64,000 bases of DNA from Mycobacterium sp. (GTDB lineage: Bacteria; Actinomycetota; Actinomycetes; Mycobacteriales; Mycobacteriaceae): positions 25,797 through 89,796 of the forward strand of contig JAGQTU010000006.1 of NCBI GenBank assembly GCA_020438865.1, given 5' to 3'. The notes below the pieces were generated by a model that worked only from the letters and a program-made list of their open reading frames with translations, was not told the origin of the DNA and searched no databases. Position numbers and translations under genes: made by a program. Below, piece after piece: positions 26,242 to 35,250 of the stretch (position 1 is its first letter; each line of letters starts with the position of its first letter).

Positions 26242-28507
26242 GGCCCCGCGCCGACTCGAGCAGCAGCCGCCGCTCGGCAGCGGCCACGTTGCGCCGGGTC
26301 TTCTGAGCGACGTCCGGCGTGACCGAGATCGACGTGATGCCCATCCGCACAAGGTGTTCGGCGAAGTCCGGCCGGCTCGACGGTGCCTGACCACACAGCG
26401 AGGCGGTGATGCCCAGCCTGCGGGCGGTGCCGATGATCCGGCCGATAGCGTCGAGCACCGCGCCGTCGGATTCGTCGTACAGTTCGGCGCACAGGTCGGA
26501 GTCGCGGTCGACGCCCAGCGTCAGCTGAGTCAGGTCGTTGCTGCCGATCGACACCCCGTCGATGCCCATGCCGACGTACTCGGGCAGCCAGTACGCCACC
26601 GAGGGCACCTCGGCCATCACCCAGCGGTGCAGGCCGCGCTGACGGCCCAGTGGGCTGGCGTCGACCAACTCGAGGCACTTCTCCAGCTCCCACTTGGTCC
26701 GGACGAACGGGATCATCAAGTGCAGGTTGGGATTCTGCTCGCGAACCCGGGCCAGCGCCCGCAACTCCAGATCGAACAGGTCCGGGTTACTGACATACCG
26801 ATAGCAGCCGCGATAGCCGATCATCGGGTTGTGCTCTTCGGGCTCGTACTTGTCGCCGCCCTTGAGGTTGCGGAACTCGTTGGTGCGGAAGTCCGAGGCC
26901 CGATAGACCACCGGGCGCGGGGCGAACGCGGCGGCCACCCGGCCGACGGCGGTGGCCAGCGAGTCGACCAGGCTCTCCTGCTCACCGTGCTCGATCAGGT
27001 CGCGGGGATGCCGGTTATTCAGGGCGTCCTCGAGGATCAGCTCGGCGCGCAGCAGGCCCACCCCGTCGACGTCGAGAGCGGCGGCCTGCTCGGCCTTGTC
27101 CGGCATCGCCACGTTGACGTAGATCTTGGTGGCGGTGACCTCGCTGGCGGGGGCGGCCACGACCGCCGTCACGACCGACTCGGTCTGCGCACCACCGACG
27201 GCCCGGCCGGCCAGCACGCGGCCGTGGGTGCCGTCGACGGTGACCACGGTCCCGTCCTTGAGATCCTTGGTGGCGGTGCGGGCGCCGACGATGCAGGGTA
27301 CGCCGAGTTCGCGGGCGACGATGGCGGCGTGACAGGTCATGCCGCCGCTGTCGGTCACCAGCGCCGACGCCCGGCGCATGGTGGGCAGCCAGTCGGGGTT
27401 GGTCATCTGCGCCACCAGCACCTCGCCGTCCTGCAACCGGGCGCCGTCCTTGACGTCGGCGAGTACCCGGACCACACCGGAGGCCTCGCCGGGCACCGCG
27501 GGCAAGCCCTGCAGCAGCACCTCATGGGTCTCCGGCACCGGCTTGCCGACGCGGTGCAGGGTGGTGATCGGGCGGGTCTGCACGATGTAGGTCTTGCCAC
27601 CGGCGATCGCCCATTCGGTGTCCTGCGGGCAGCCCGAGTGCCGCTCGCTGCGCACCGCGATATCGGCGATGGTGCGCACCTCGTCGTCGTTGAGCACCTG
27701 GGCCTCGGCCTCGGCCGGGCTGAGATCGACATTCTGGTCGCTGCCGTCGGCGCCGCGGACGATCTTGAACTGCTTGAAACCGATTCGGCGGGAGATGATC
27801 TCGCCGGTCTCCTTGGACACCACATAGGTGTCGGGCTCAACCGACCCGGACACCACCACCTCACCCTGGCCGAACGCACCCTCCACGACCACCCGGTCGG
27901 TGGCGTCGGTGGTGGGGTCGGCGGTGAAGGCGACACCGGAGCGCTCGGAGGCGATCATCTGTTGGACCACCACCGCCATCGCCGGGTCCGCGGTGAACCC
28001 GCGGCTGGCCCGGTAGGCGACCACCCGGGCCCCGAACAGTGAGGCCCAGCAGCGCTGTACCGCGTCGATCAACTCGTCCTCACCGGAGATGTTGGTGAAG
28101 GTGGAGTTCATCCCCGCGAACGAGGCGTCGGCACCGTCCTCACCGGTAGCCGAAGAGCGCACGGCCACAATCACATTCGGGCCCATAGTCCGGTAGGACG
28201 ACAGGATCCGCTCGCGCACGTCGTCGGACATCCCGGCTTTCAGCACCAGAGCCTGCATCTTCTCGCACATCTCGGTGAACCGATCCTGGTCGGCGACGCT
28301 GCGCATGGCATCGCGGTGCGCGGCATTGAGCTCGTCGGCCACCCCCGCGTCGCGCATGGCGGCCAGGTAGCTGTCACGCAGCACAACGAACCCGAGCGGG
28401 ACCGGAAGGCCGGCGGCCACCATCTCCCCCATGTTGGCGCCCTTGCCGCCGGCCTCCTCGGCGTCGGCCATTCTCAGGTTGGCAATGTCTTCGACGAATC
28501 TCGGCAT
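26222..28507 (-). CDS. ppsA: phosphoenolpyruvate synthase (pyruvate, water dikinase)
   Basis: A 761-aa enzyme that makes PEP from pyruvate and ATP, a gluconeogenic step. The N-terminal ATP-grasp-like domain (GGKGANMGEMVAAGLPVP) is followed by the swivelling phosphohistidine domain (SGGMTCHAAIVAREL, His393) and the C-terminal TIM barrel (SIGSNDLTQLTLGVDRDS). Length matches the family (about 790). GAGGAGAG precedes the ATG. It lies 41 nt after the Rv2004c-like gene, putting it downstream of a candidate DosR box and suggesting use in hypoxic metabolism. Confidence 0.93.
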   Translation of the reverse strand: MPRFVEDIANLRMADAEEAGGKGANMGEMVAAGLPVPLGFVVLRDSYLAAMRDAGVADELNAAHRDAMRSVADQDRFTEMCEKMQALVLKAGMSDDVRERILSSYRTMGPNVIVAVRSSATGEDGADASFAGMNSTFTNISGEDELIDAVQRCWASLFGARVVAYRASRGFTADPAMAVVVQQMIASERSGVAFTADPTTDATDRVVVEGAFGQGEVVVSGSVEPDTYVVSKETGEIISRRIGFKQFKIVRGADGSDQNVDLSPAEAEAQVLNDDEVRTIADIAVRSERHSGCPQDTEWAIAGGKTYIVQTRPITTLHRVGKPVPETHEVLLQGLPAVPGEASGVVRVLADVKDGARLQDGEVLVAQMTNPDWLPTMRRASALVTDSGGMTCHAAIVARELGVPCIVGARTATKDLKDGTVVTVDGTHGRVLAGRAVGGAQTESVVTAVVAAPASEVTATKIYVNVAMPDKAEQAAALDVDGVGLLRAELILEDALNNRHPRDLIEHGEQESLVDSLATAVGRVAAAFAPRPVVYRASDFRTNEFRNLKGGDKYEPEEHNPMIGYRGCYRYVSNPDLFDLELRALARVREQNPNLHLMIPFVRTKWELEKCLELVDASPLGRQRGLHRWVMAEVPSVAYWLPEYVGMGIDGVSIGSNDLTQLTLGVDRDSDLCAELYDESDGAVLDAIGRIIGTARRLGITASLCGQAPSSRPDFAEHLVRMGITSISVTPDVAQKTRRNVAAAERRLLLESARGRDGDRG

Positions 28508-28548
28508 CGGGGCTCTCCTCTGGTGGATGTTCGGGGTCGGGGTCGGTT

Positions 28549-30009
28549 TCAGATGGCCAGGCAGCAGATCTCGGTCGCCTCGGTGATCGACTCGGCCAGC
28601 GGTCTGCTGGTGTCGATCCGGTGCGCGCCCCGCCAGGGCGGCTCGTCCCGGTCAGCGAGGGCGGTGGCGATCTCCGGTGTCACCTGGGAGGTGGTCTCGG
28701 TGCGAGCCCGGATCCGCGCCACGCTGGCGTCCAGCGGCGCGGTGCAGGCGAACTGCAACAGCACCGCCGAGACGTCCTCGGCCAGCCGGCGGGCGGCGTC
28801 GCGGTGCCCGCCGTCGCGCCAGGTGCCGTCCAGGATCACGCTGCGGCCCTCGCACAGGCCCAGGTGCGCGCGGCGCAGCACCGCGTCGTAGACGGCGTCG
28901 ACGTTGGCCGCGGCGTACAGGCCCTCGTCGAGCGTTCCGGGCGTTCCGGTGAGCTCACCGCGGCGAACCAGCTCGGCGCGCACGTCGTCGGTGGAGACGA
29001 CTTCGGCACCGACGCGTTCGGCCAGCGACCGCGCCAGCGTGGTCTTGCCGGTGCCGGGACCGCCGCCGACCAGGATCAGCCGGACCGCCCCGGACCGCAG
29101 GTGCCGGCGCGCGATGTCCAGGTGAGCGTGGGCATCGGCGGCCGCCTCGGCATGGCCCTGGGTGTAGCGGACGCAGTCGACCTTCGCGCGCACCACCGCG
29201 CGGTAGGCGATGTAGAAGTCACGCAGCGAGGCCGGGGCGGCGTCACCGGACAGCCGGGCGTACTCCTGCAGGAAGAACCGCCCCAGGTCGGGGCGGCCGA
29301 GGAAGTCGAGATCCATCGCCAGGAACGCGGCATCGTCGACGACGTCCACGTAGCGCAGCCGGTCGTCGAACTCCAGGCAGTCCAGCAGCGCCGGGCCGTC
29401 GTCGAGGCAGAAGATGTCATCGGCCAGCAGGTCGGCGTGGCCGTCCACGATCTTGTGCTCGGCGATGCGCCGGGCGAACAGCACCGCGCGCCCGGCGACG
29501 AAGTCGGTTGCCAGCCTGGCGGTTTCGGCGACCGCATCCGGGTCGAGGCCCGGGACGACGCCGTCCGCATACCGCTCGAGTTCGGCGAGGTTCTCCGCCC
29601 AGCGTGCGGTGATCGCATCCACCCGCGCCTCGGCGTCCACCTCTCGCCCCCGCACGGCCGAGGCGTGGAAGCGGGTCAGCACCAGGGCGATGGTGCTCAG
29701 TTCCGGCTCGACGGAGTCGCCGCGGCGGACCATGGTGGCCAGCCGGCGCTCGTCGGGGTGGCGGCGCATGACGAGGACGGGCTCACCCTGACCGCCCCCG
29801 GGCGGGTTGAAGTGACCGATGCCCAGGTAGCTGTCGGGGGCCAGCCGGCTGTTGAGCTCCAGCTCGTGGGCGCAGGCCCGCTCCCGGCTGTCGAGGGTGC
29901 TGAAGTCGAGGAAATCGGTGACCACCGGCTTCTTCACCTTGTAGGCCCGGTCGCCGATGAGAAACACCATCCCGGTGTGCGTCTCGGCGGTCAGCGGACC
30001 CTGCTGCAT
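28549..30009 (-). CDS. Rv2004c-like protein: APH-type kinase domain plus P-loop kinase domain
   Basis: A 486-aa protein. The N-terminal half is aminoglycoside-phosphotransferase-like (GDRAYKVKKPVVTDFLDFS; FCLDDGPALLDCLEFDDRL), the C-terminal half an AAA/zeta-toxin-type P-loop kinase (LILVGGGPGTGKTTLARSL, Walker A about residue 345). The same fusion is the DosR-regulated Rv2004c of M. tuberculosis, whose substrate is not known. Start at ATG 30009 keeps the conserved LTAETHTGMVFLIG segment; the GGAGG before it is unusually close, so a slightly different start is possible. A candidate DosR box lies 56-75 nt upstream. Confidence 0.88.
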   Translation of the reverse strand: MQQGPLTAETHTGMVFLIGDRAYKVKKPVVTDFLDFSTLDSRERACAHELELNSRLAPDSYLGIGHFNPPGGGQGEPVLVMRRHPDERRLATMVRRGDSVEPELSTIALVLTRFHASAVRGREVDAEARVDAITARWAENLAELERYADGVVPGLDPDAVAETARLATDFVAGRAVLFARRIAEHKIVDGHADLLADDIFCLDDGPALLDCLEFDDRLRYVDVVDDAAFLAMDLDFLGRPDLGRFFLQEYARLSGDAAPASLRDFYIAYRAVVRAKVDCVRYTQGHAEAAADAHAHLDIARRHLRSGAVRLILVGGGPGTGKTTLARSLAERVGAEVVSTDDVRAELVRRGELTGTPGTLDEGLYAAANVDAVYDAVLRRAHLGLCEGRSVILDGTWRDGGHRDAARRLAEDVSAVLLQFACTAPLDASVARIRARTETTSQVTPEIATALADRDEPPWRGAHRIDTSRPLAESITEATEICCLAI

Positions 30010-30064
30010 ACCTCCGATCCTTGCCGTGCCGCTCGGCCGACACAGCGGTACTACGGCCACTAGG

Positions 30065-30084
30065 GCCGGGTGCAAGGTCCCCAC
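30065..30084 (-). promoter_or_regulatory. DosR (DevR) box candidate, for the Rv2004c-ppsA-mgtA operon
   Basis: Minus-strand reading GTGGGGACCTTGCACCCGGC; its core agrees with the M. tuberculosis DosR core GGGACTWWAGTCCC at 10 of 14 positions, including GGGAC and CCC. Confidence 0.55.
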
Positions 30085-30100
30085 CACCGAGGGCACAAAG

Positions 30101-30186
30101 GCCTTTAGCGGCCGTTAGCGGCCGTTAGCGGCATTTAGCGGCCTTTCGGCCGCGGCGGCCGTCGGCGGCCCTTTCGGCCGCGGCGG
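30101..30186. repeat. 10-bp tandem repeat followed by two GC hairpins
   Basis: Four head-to-tail 10-mers of form GC(C/A)NTTAGCG occupy 30101-30140. A 17-mer CCTTTCGGCCGCGGCGG then occurs twice, at 30142 and 30170. Each copy forms a hairpin, GCGGCC-TTTC-GGCCGC (30138-30153) and GCGGCC-CTTTC-GGCCGC (30165-30181). The array lies between two divergent DosR-type promoters. Confidence 0.85.
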
Positions 30187-30192
30187 GCGCGC

Positions 30193-30212
30193 AAGGTGAC
30201 TTCTGACCCCTG
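30193..30212 (+). promoter_or_regulatory. DosR box candidate, for the nitroreductase at 30245
   Basis: AAGGTGACTTCTGACCCCTG; core GTGACTTCTGACCC agrees with the DosR core at 10 of 14 positions. It ends 32 nt before the ATG. Confidence 0.5.
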
Positions 30213-30244
30213 GCGTCACGGCGGCGGCGTTCTAGGGTTGAGTC

Positions 30245-31228
30245 ATGACCGGAGCGGTGCCTGATCCCCAGCTGATGGCGAATGCGGTGGAGTTGGCCTG
30301 CCGGGCCCCGTCGGTGCACAACAGCCAACCGTGGCACTGGATCGCGGAGGGCCTGCAGCTGAAACTGTTCTTCGAGCCGCACCGGGTTCCGCACGCCACC
30401 GACATCACCGGCCGGGAGGCGGTGATCAGCTGCGGAGCGGTGCTCGACCACCTGCGGGTCGCCATGGCGGCGGCCGGCTGGCACGCCGAGATCTCCCACT
30501 TCCCCAACCCCAACGACCTCGACCACCTGGCGACCGTCGACTTCACCCCGATCGAGTTCGTCACCGACGCCCATCGCGCCCGTGCCGACGCGATCCTGCG
30601 GCGCCGCACCGATCGGCTGCCGTTCGCACCGCCGCCGAACTGGGCGGAATTCGAACCCGCGTTGCGCAGCACCGTCGACACCGAGTTGGCGGTCCTGCAT
30701 GTGCTGCCCGACAGTGCGCGGTCCCAGCTGGCCGAGGCCTCCCGGCTCACCGAGTCGCTACGCCGCTACGACTCCCACTACCACGCCGAATTGGAATGGT
30801 GGACAGCACCTTTCGAAGTTTCCGACGGCGTCCCCTACAGCACCCTGGTCTCGCCGGGAGAACGCGAACGGGTGGAGGTCGCCCGCGCCTTCCCCGCCGG
30901 GGAGCATCCCGACCGCCGGCCGGAGGTCGACCACGACCAGTCGAAGATCCTGGCGCTGTCCACCTATTCCGACAGCCGACGCGATGCGCTGGGCTGCGGC
31001 GAGGTGCTCTCCAACGTGTTGCTCGAGGCGACCATGGCCGGGTTGGCCACCTGCACCCTGAGTCACCTCACCGAACTGGAGGCCAGCCGCGCGATCCTAC
31101 GCGCACTGATCGGCGGCTCCGACGACCCGCAACTGCTCATCAGGATCGGTGTGGTGCCCGCGCTGGGCGAGGTGCCGCCGGCCACCCCGCGCCGGCCGCT
31201 GTCGGACGTGCTGGAGATCCGCGGCTGA
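30245..31228 (+). CDS. Acg-family nitroreductase-like protein (Rv2032/Rv3131 type)
   Basis: A 327-aa protein of the actinobacterial Acg family, diverged nitroreductases that bind flavin in a covered pocket. The family motif CRAPSVHNSQPWHW is near the N-terminus, with ILRRRTDRLPF in the middle and ATPRRPLSDVLEIRG at the end. Acg family genes are among the most strongly DosR-induced genes of M. tuberculosis; the biochemical role is unsettled. It is convergent with the SRPBCC gene, with only a 3-nt gap. Confidence 0.9.
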   Translation: MTGAVPDPQLMANAVELACRAPSVHNSQPWHWIAEGLQLKLFFEPHRVPHATDITGREAVISCGAVLDHLRVAMAAAGWHAEISHFPNPNDLDHLATVDFTPIEFVTDAHRARADAILRRRTDRLPFAPPPNWAEFEPALRSTVDTELAVLHVLPDSARSQLAEASRLTESLRRYDSHYHAELEWWTAPFEVSDGVPYSTLVSPGERERVEVARAFPAGEHPDRRPEVDHDQSKILALSTYSDSRRDALGCGEVLSNVLLEATMAGLATCTLSHLTELEASRAILRALIGGSDDPQLLIRIGVVPALGEVPPATPRRPLSDVLEIRG

Positions 31229-31231
31229 CGC

Positions 31232-31888
31232 TCATTCCGGCGGCGAATCCTTCGCCGTGGACTGCCAGGCCGCCTCGGCGCGCCGCTTGATGCCCAACAG
31301 CATCCCGCGGGTCATCAGCGCGGTCACCGGTCCGGCCAGTTCGGCGCCCACCACCTCACCCGGCAGCCGCATCCGCGACCGACTGCGCACGAGCAGCCGG
31401 CAGCGGTCCTCCCAACGCGGCTGCACGTGGAACGACCAGACCCCGTCGAACGGGAACTTCGGCGGGGTCTGGCGAAGCACGATCGACTGGCCCTCGATCA
31501 GTTGGGCGACCGGCAGGGACATCCCGTCGCTAAGCCCCAACCAACCGCGGGGCACCAGCCGGACGACGTCGCCGACGGCCAGCTGCTGCCATTCGGGATG
31601 AATCCGGTCAGCGTTGCGGTACTGCAGTCCGATCAGGTTCTCCAGCGACTCGTAGCTGTAGAGCCCGCCGCGATCCTGGCCCATCTGCACCAGCCAGGGC
31701 CAGACCGCACTGGCCGGGGCGTCGATCCAGACCCCCTCGGTGGTCTGCACGGCAGGCCCGCCGACGAGTTCGTCACCGGGAAGCGGTGTTTCGCACTCTT
31801 CCTTGGTCGTCCCCCAGTTCCGGTAGAAGCGTCTCGCCGCGTACAACCCGGCGCCGGCCACCGCCGCACCCGCCACGTTCTTCCACAT
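31232..31888 (-). CDS. SRPBCC-like membrane-anchored protein
   Basis: A 218-aa protein with a short hydrophobic N-terminus (VAGAAVAGAGLYAARRF) and a START/SRPBCC-like ligand-pocket fold (IDAPASAVWPWLVQMGQDRGGLYSYE; GVWSFHVQPRWEDRCRLLVRSRSR). Ligand unknown. ATG 31888 is chosen; an in-frame GTG at 31906 would add six residues. A good DosR box lies 33-52 nt upstream, so it is probably part of the dormancy response. It occupies the place near an acg-type gene where M. tuberculosis has hspX. Confidence 0.82.
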   Translation of the reverse strand: MWKNVAGAAVAGAGLYAARRFYRNWGTTKEECETPLPGDELVGGPAVQTTEGVWIDAPASAVWPWLVQMGQDRGGLYSYESLENLIGLQYRNADRIHPEWQQLAVGDVVRLVPRGWLGLSDGMSLPVAQLIEGQSIVLRQTPPKFPFDGVWSFHVQPRWEDRCRLLVRSRSRMRLPGEVVGAELAGPVTALMTRGMLLGIKRRAEAAWQSTAKDSPPE

Positions 31889-31920
31889 GCCGCCAGTGTT
31901 CCCCACCCGCGCCGCGCTGC

Positions 31921-31940
31921 GTAGGGTCTGTGGTCCCCGA
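31921..31940 (-). promoter_or_regulatory. DosR box candidate, for the SRPBCC gene
   Basis: Minus strand TCGGGGACCACAGACCCTAC; core matches the DosR consensus at 11 of 14 positions. Confidence 0.65.
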
Positions 31941-31968
31941 CCCGGTCGCCGGACGAACGGCCCGCATC

Positions 31969-31988
31969 GACAGGACTTCGGTCCCTAC
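31969..31988 (+). promoter_or_regulatory. DosR box candidate, for the Rv2030c-like gene
   Basis: GACAGGACTTCGGTCCCTAC; core AGGACTTCGGTCCC matches the consensus at 11 of 14 positions and lies 94 nt before the ATG. It pairs with the box at 31921 in one divergent promoter region. Confidence 0.65.
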
Positions 31989-32082
31989 CGGTATCGATGC
32001 CCGAGTGGTCGGATTGCGCTTGACGACGTCTGTTGCCTGCCCGCCGACCCGGGCAGACGCCAGATCTTGAGGGGGCAGCGAG

Positions 32083-34122
32083 ATGACACCCACCACCGGC
32101 ATACGGCGCCAACAACCCCGACGTGTGTTCAAAGATCGCCGGGAGGCCGGTCAGGTCCTGGCCGGCCTGCTCGAGGCCTACCGCGGCCGACCCGATGTGG
32201 TCGTTCTCGGGCTGGCCCGCGGTGGCATCCCGGTCGCCTACGAGGTCGCCAGGGCGCTGGGGGTGCCGCTGGACGCATTCATCGTGCGAAAGCTCGGCGC
32301 GCCCGGACACGAGGAATTCGCGGTGGGCGCGCTGGCCAGCGGCGGGCGGGTAGTGGTCAACGACGACGTGCTGCGCGGCCTGGGTGTCAGCCCGGAGCAA
32401 CTGCGCGAGATCGCCGAACGGGAGGCGCGGGAACTGGTCCGCCGGGAGGCGGCCTACCGCGGCGATCGGCCACCGCTGGAGGTCACCGGCAAGACTGTCA
32501 TCCTGGTCGACGACGGGGTCGCCACCGGGTCCAGCATGCTGGCGGCGGTGCAGGCGCTGCGCGAGTCGGAACCCGCCGAGATCGTGATCGCGGTTCCCGC
32601 CGCACCGGAGTCGACCTGCCGCGAGTTCGCCGGCATCGTCGAGGACATGGTGTGCGCCTCGATGCCGACACCATTCCTCGCCGTCGGCGAATCCTTCTGG
32701 GATTTCACCCAAGTAAGCGACGGGGAGGTCCGCGAACTGCTGACGACGCCCACCGTGGGCACACCGGCGCCGCCAACCGGCCGGCGCGCGGCCGACCTGG
32801 TCGCCGAGGCCGCCGTCGACGCGCCGGGTGGTGTGCCGCCCCGCGCGGTGCTGATGGACCTCATCGGGGACGCCCGGATCGTGCTGATCGGCGAGAGCTC
32901 GCACGGCACCCACGAGTTCTACGAGGCGCGGGCCGAGATCACCAAGTTGCTGATCGAGGAGAAGGGCTTCAACGCCGTCGCCGCCGAGGCGGACTGGCCG
33001 GACGCCTACCGGGTCAACCGCTATGTGCGCGGCCTCGGGGATGACGATTCCCCCGACGCCGCACTGCGCGGTTTCGAACGGTTCCCGGCCTGGATGTGGC
33101 GCAACACCGTGGTGCGCGACTTCGTCGGGTGGCTGCGCTGGCACAACGGCCGGCGCGCGACCGACGGCCGGCGCCAGACCGGCTTCTACGGACTGGACCT
33201 GTACAGCCTGCACCGCTCGATGCAGGAGGTCATCGCCTACCTCGACGACGTCGACCCGAAGGCGGCCGACCGGGCCCGCGCCCGCTACGCCTGCTTCGAC
33301 CATTCCCGCGGCGACGACGGGCAGGCCTACGGCTACGCGGCGGCGTTCGGCGCGGGCCCGACCTGCGAGCGCCAGGCCGTCGAGCAACTGGTGGAGCTGC
33401 AACGCGACGCGGCGAAGTACCTCGCCGGCGACGGCCGGCTGGCCGAGGACGAACTGTTCTACGCGCAGCAGAACGCCACCACGGTCCGCAACGCGGAGGC
33501 CTACTACCGCAGCATGTTCCGCGGCCGGGTCACGTCATGGAACATGCGCGACAAGCACATGGCGCAGACGCTTGGCGCGCTGGTCGCCCATCTGGACGCG
33601 CACGGCGGCCCGGAGCCGGCCCGGATCGTGGTGTGGGCGCACAACTCCCATGTCGGCGACGCCCGCGCCACCGAGGTGGCCGCCGACGGGCAGCTGACCA
33701 TCGGGCAGCTGGCCCGGGAGCACTACGGCGAGAGCTGCAGGCTGATCGGCTTCTCGACGCACCGCGGCAGCGTCACCGCCGCCAGCGACTGGGGCGGCAT
33801 CGCCGAGCGCAAGGTGGTGCGACCGGCGCTGGCGGGCAGCATCGAGGAGTTGCTGCACGAAACGGGCCGGTCGTCGTTCATCGTGCCGATGCACGACGGC
33901 TCACCGGCCGCCCGCGCGCTGGACGTGGTGCGATTGGGTCGCGCCATCGGCGTGATCTACCGGCCGGAGACCGAACGGCAGAGCCACTATTTCCACGTGC
34001 GGCCGTCCGATCAGTTCGACGCGATGATCCACATCGACGAGACCCGCGCCCTGGAGCCGCTGGAGCCCACCAGCGTGTGGATCGCCGGGCAAAACCCGGA
34101 AACCTATCCGAGCGGTCTGTAG
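32083..34122 (+). CDS. Rv2030c-like fusion: phosphoribosyltransferase domain plus erythromycin-esterase-like domain
   Basis: A 679-aa protein (Rv2030c is about 680). Residues about 20-215 form a type I phosphoribosyltransferase domain with the PRPP loop [14 protein letters not shown]. Residues about 255-670 are an EreA/ChaN-like domain ([33 protein letters not shown]) with the histidines and glutamates typical of that fold. Both activities are inferred; the natural substrate is unknown. GAGGGGGCAGCGAG precedes the ATG. The pfkB gene follows after 30 nt, as in the M. tuberculosis Rv2030c-Rv2028c operon. Confidence 0.92.
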   Translation: MTPTTGIRRQQPRRVFKDRREAGQVLAGLLEAYRGRPDVVVLGLARGGIPVAYEVARALGVPLDAFIVRKLGAPGHEEFAVGALASGGRVVVNDDVLRGLGVSPEQLREIAEREARELVRREAAYRGDRPPLEVTGKTVILVDDGVATGSSMLAAVQALRESEPAEIVIAVPAAPESTCREFAGIVEDMVCASMPTPFLAVGESFWDFTQVSDGEVRELLTTPTVGTPAPPTGRRAADLVAEAAVDAPGGVPPRAVLMDLIGDARIVLIGESSHGTHEFYEARAEITKLLIEEKGFNAVAAEADWPDAYRVNRYVRGLGDDDSPDAALRGFERFPAWMWRNTVVRDFVGWLRWHNGRRATDGRRQTGFYGLDLYSLHRSMQEVIAYLDDVDPKAADRARARYACFDHSRGDDGQAYGYAAAFGAGPTCERQAVEQLVELQRDAAKYLAGDGRLAEDELFYAQQNATTVRNAEAYYRSMFRGRVTSWNMRDKHMAQTLGALVAHLDAHGGPEPARIVVWAHNSHVGDARATEVAADGQLTIGQLAREHYGESCRLIGFSTHRGSVTAASDWGGIAERKVVRPALAGSIEELLHETGRSSFIVPMHDGSPAARALDVVRLGRAIGVIYRPETERQSHYFHVRPSDQFDAMIHIDETRALEPLEPTSVWIAGQNPETYPSGL

Positions 34123-34152
34123 AGAAGGGTCGAAGAACTTGGAGTCGCACCG

Positions 34153-35127
34153 ATGAACGAGCCCGTCGTCACCGGACATCGCATCGTGACATTGACGATG
34201 AACCCGGCGCTGGACATCACGACGAGTACCGACGTGGTGCACTCCACGGACAAGCTGCGCTGCACCGCAGCTCGCTATGACCCGGGCGGCGGTGGTATCA
34301 ACGTCGCCCATGTCGCCGACGTGCTCGGCGCGTGGGCCACCGCCATCTATCCCGCCGGCGGTGCGGCCGGTGACAACATCACCAAACTGCTCATCGCCGA
34401 GGGTGTTTCCGTTCACCCGGTGCACATCGGCGGAGCGACGCGGGAAAGCATCACCGTCAACGAACGCAGCACCGGCGAGCAGTACCGGTTCGTGCTGCCC
34501 GGCCCCGAGCTCACCTTGGCCGAGCAGACCGAATGCCTGCTGCGGCTGCGCAGGGCGGCGAAGTCGTCGACCATCGTGGTGGCCAGCGGCAGCCTGCCAC
34601 CGGGGGTGCCCGCGGACTTCTACCAGCAGGTCGCCAACGTCTGTGAGGAGATCGGTGCGCTGTTCATCCTGGACAGCTCCGGCGGCGGCCTCAAGCACAT
34701 CACCTCCGGGGTGTTCTTGCTCAAACCCAGCGTGCGCGAATTGCGCGAACTGGTGGGCCGGGAACTGCTCACCGAGACCGAGCAGGTCGCCGCCGCGCGT
34801 GAGCTGATCGGCCGGGGTTGCGCCCGCTACATCGTGGTCTCCCTCGGCGCGCAGGGCGCACTGCTGGTCACCGCGGACAGCGCGCACCGCTTCCCGGCGG
34901 TTCCGGTGCCGACCGGCAGCGGTGTCGGGGCCGGGGATGCCATGGTGGCCGGCATCGTGGTCGGCCTGACCCGCGGCTGGCCCCTGACCAAGGCCGTCCG
35001 GCTCGGCAGCGCCGCGGGCGCGGCCAAGCTGCTCACCCCGGGAACCGCGCCCTGCACCCGCGACGACACCGAACGGCTCTTCGAGCAGACCGCGAACCCG
35101 ATCGACATCGATCTGGTGAACAGCTGA
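34153..35127 (+). CDS. pfkB: PfkB-family sugar kinase (Rv2029c-like phosphofructokinase)
   Basis: A 324-aa ribokinase-fold kinase. The N-terminal substrate motif (TMNPALDITTS; YDPGGGGINVAHV) and the C-terminal ATP/anion-hole motif with catalytic Asp (TGSGVGAGDAMVAG) are intact. Closest in type to 6-phosphofructokinase 2 / 1-phosphofructokinase. Cotranscribed with the Rv2030c-like gene, so likely induced under hypoxia, which fits a glycolytic role when respiration is limited. Confidence 0.9.
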   Translation: MNEPVVTGHRIVTLTMNPALDITTSTDVVHSTDKLRCTAARYDPGGGGINVAHVADVLGAWATAIYPAGGAAGDNITKLLIAEGVSVHPVHIGGATRESITVNERSTGEQYRFVLPGPELTLAEQTECLLRLRRAAKSSTIVVASGSLPPGVPADFYQQVANVCEEIGALFILDSSGGGLKHITSGVFLLKPSVRELRELVGRELLTETEQVAAARELIGRGCARYIVVSLGAQGALLVTADSAHRFPAVPVPTGSGVGAGDAMVAGIVVGLTRGWPLTKAVRLGSAAGAAKLLTPGTAPCTRDDTERLFEQTANPIDIDLVNS

Positions 35128-35167
35128 GGCGGTGGCCGCGGGTGGATCACCGACCTTTTCCCGCCCA

Positions 35168-35187
35168 CCGGGGACTTTCTGCCCTCC
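35168..35187 (+). promoter_or_regulatory. DosR box candidate, for the universal stress protein at 35251
   Basis: CCGGGGACTTTCTGCCCTCC; core GGGACTTTCTGCCC has the classic GGGACTTT half and a CCC end (11 of 14). It ends 63 nt before the ATG. Confidence 0.7.
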
Positions 35188-35250
35188 GAGTCGCAGCGCC
35201 GCGGGATTAACGTCGGCAGAATAGGAACCTCACCTCTCGGGGAGTTCAAC

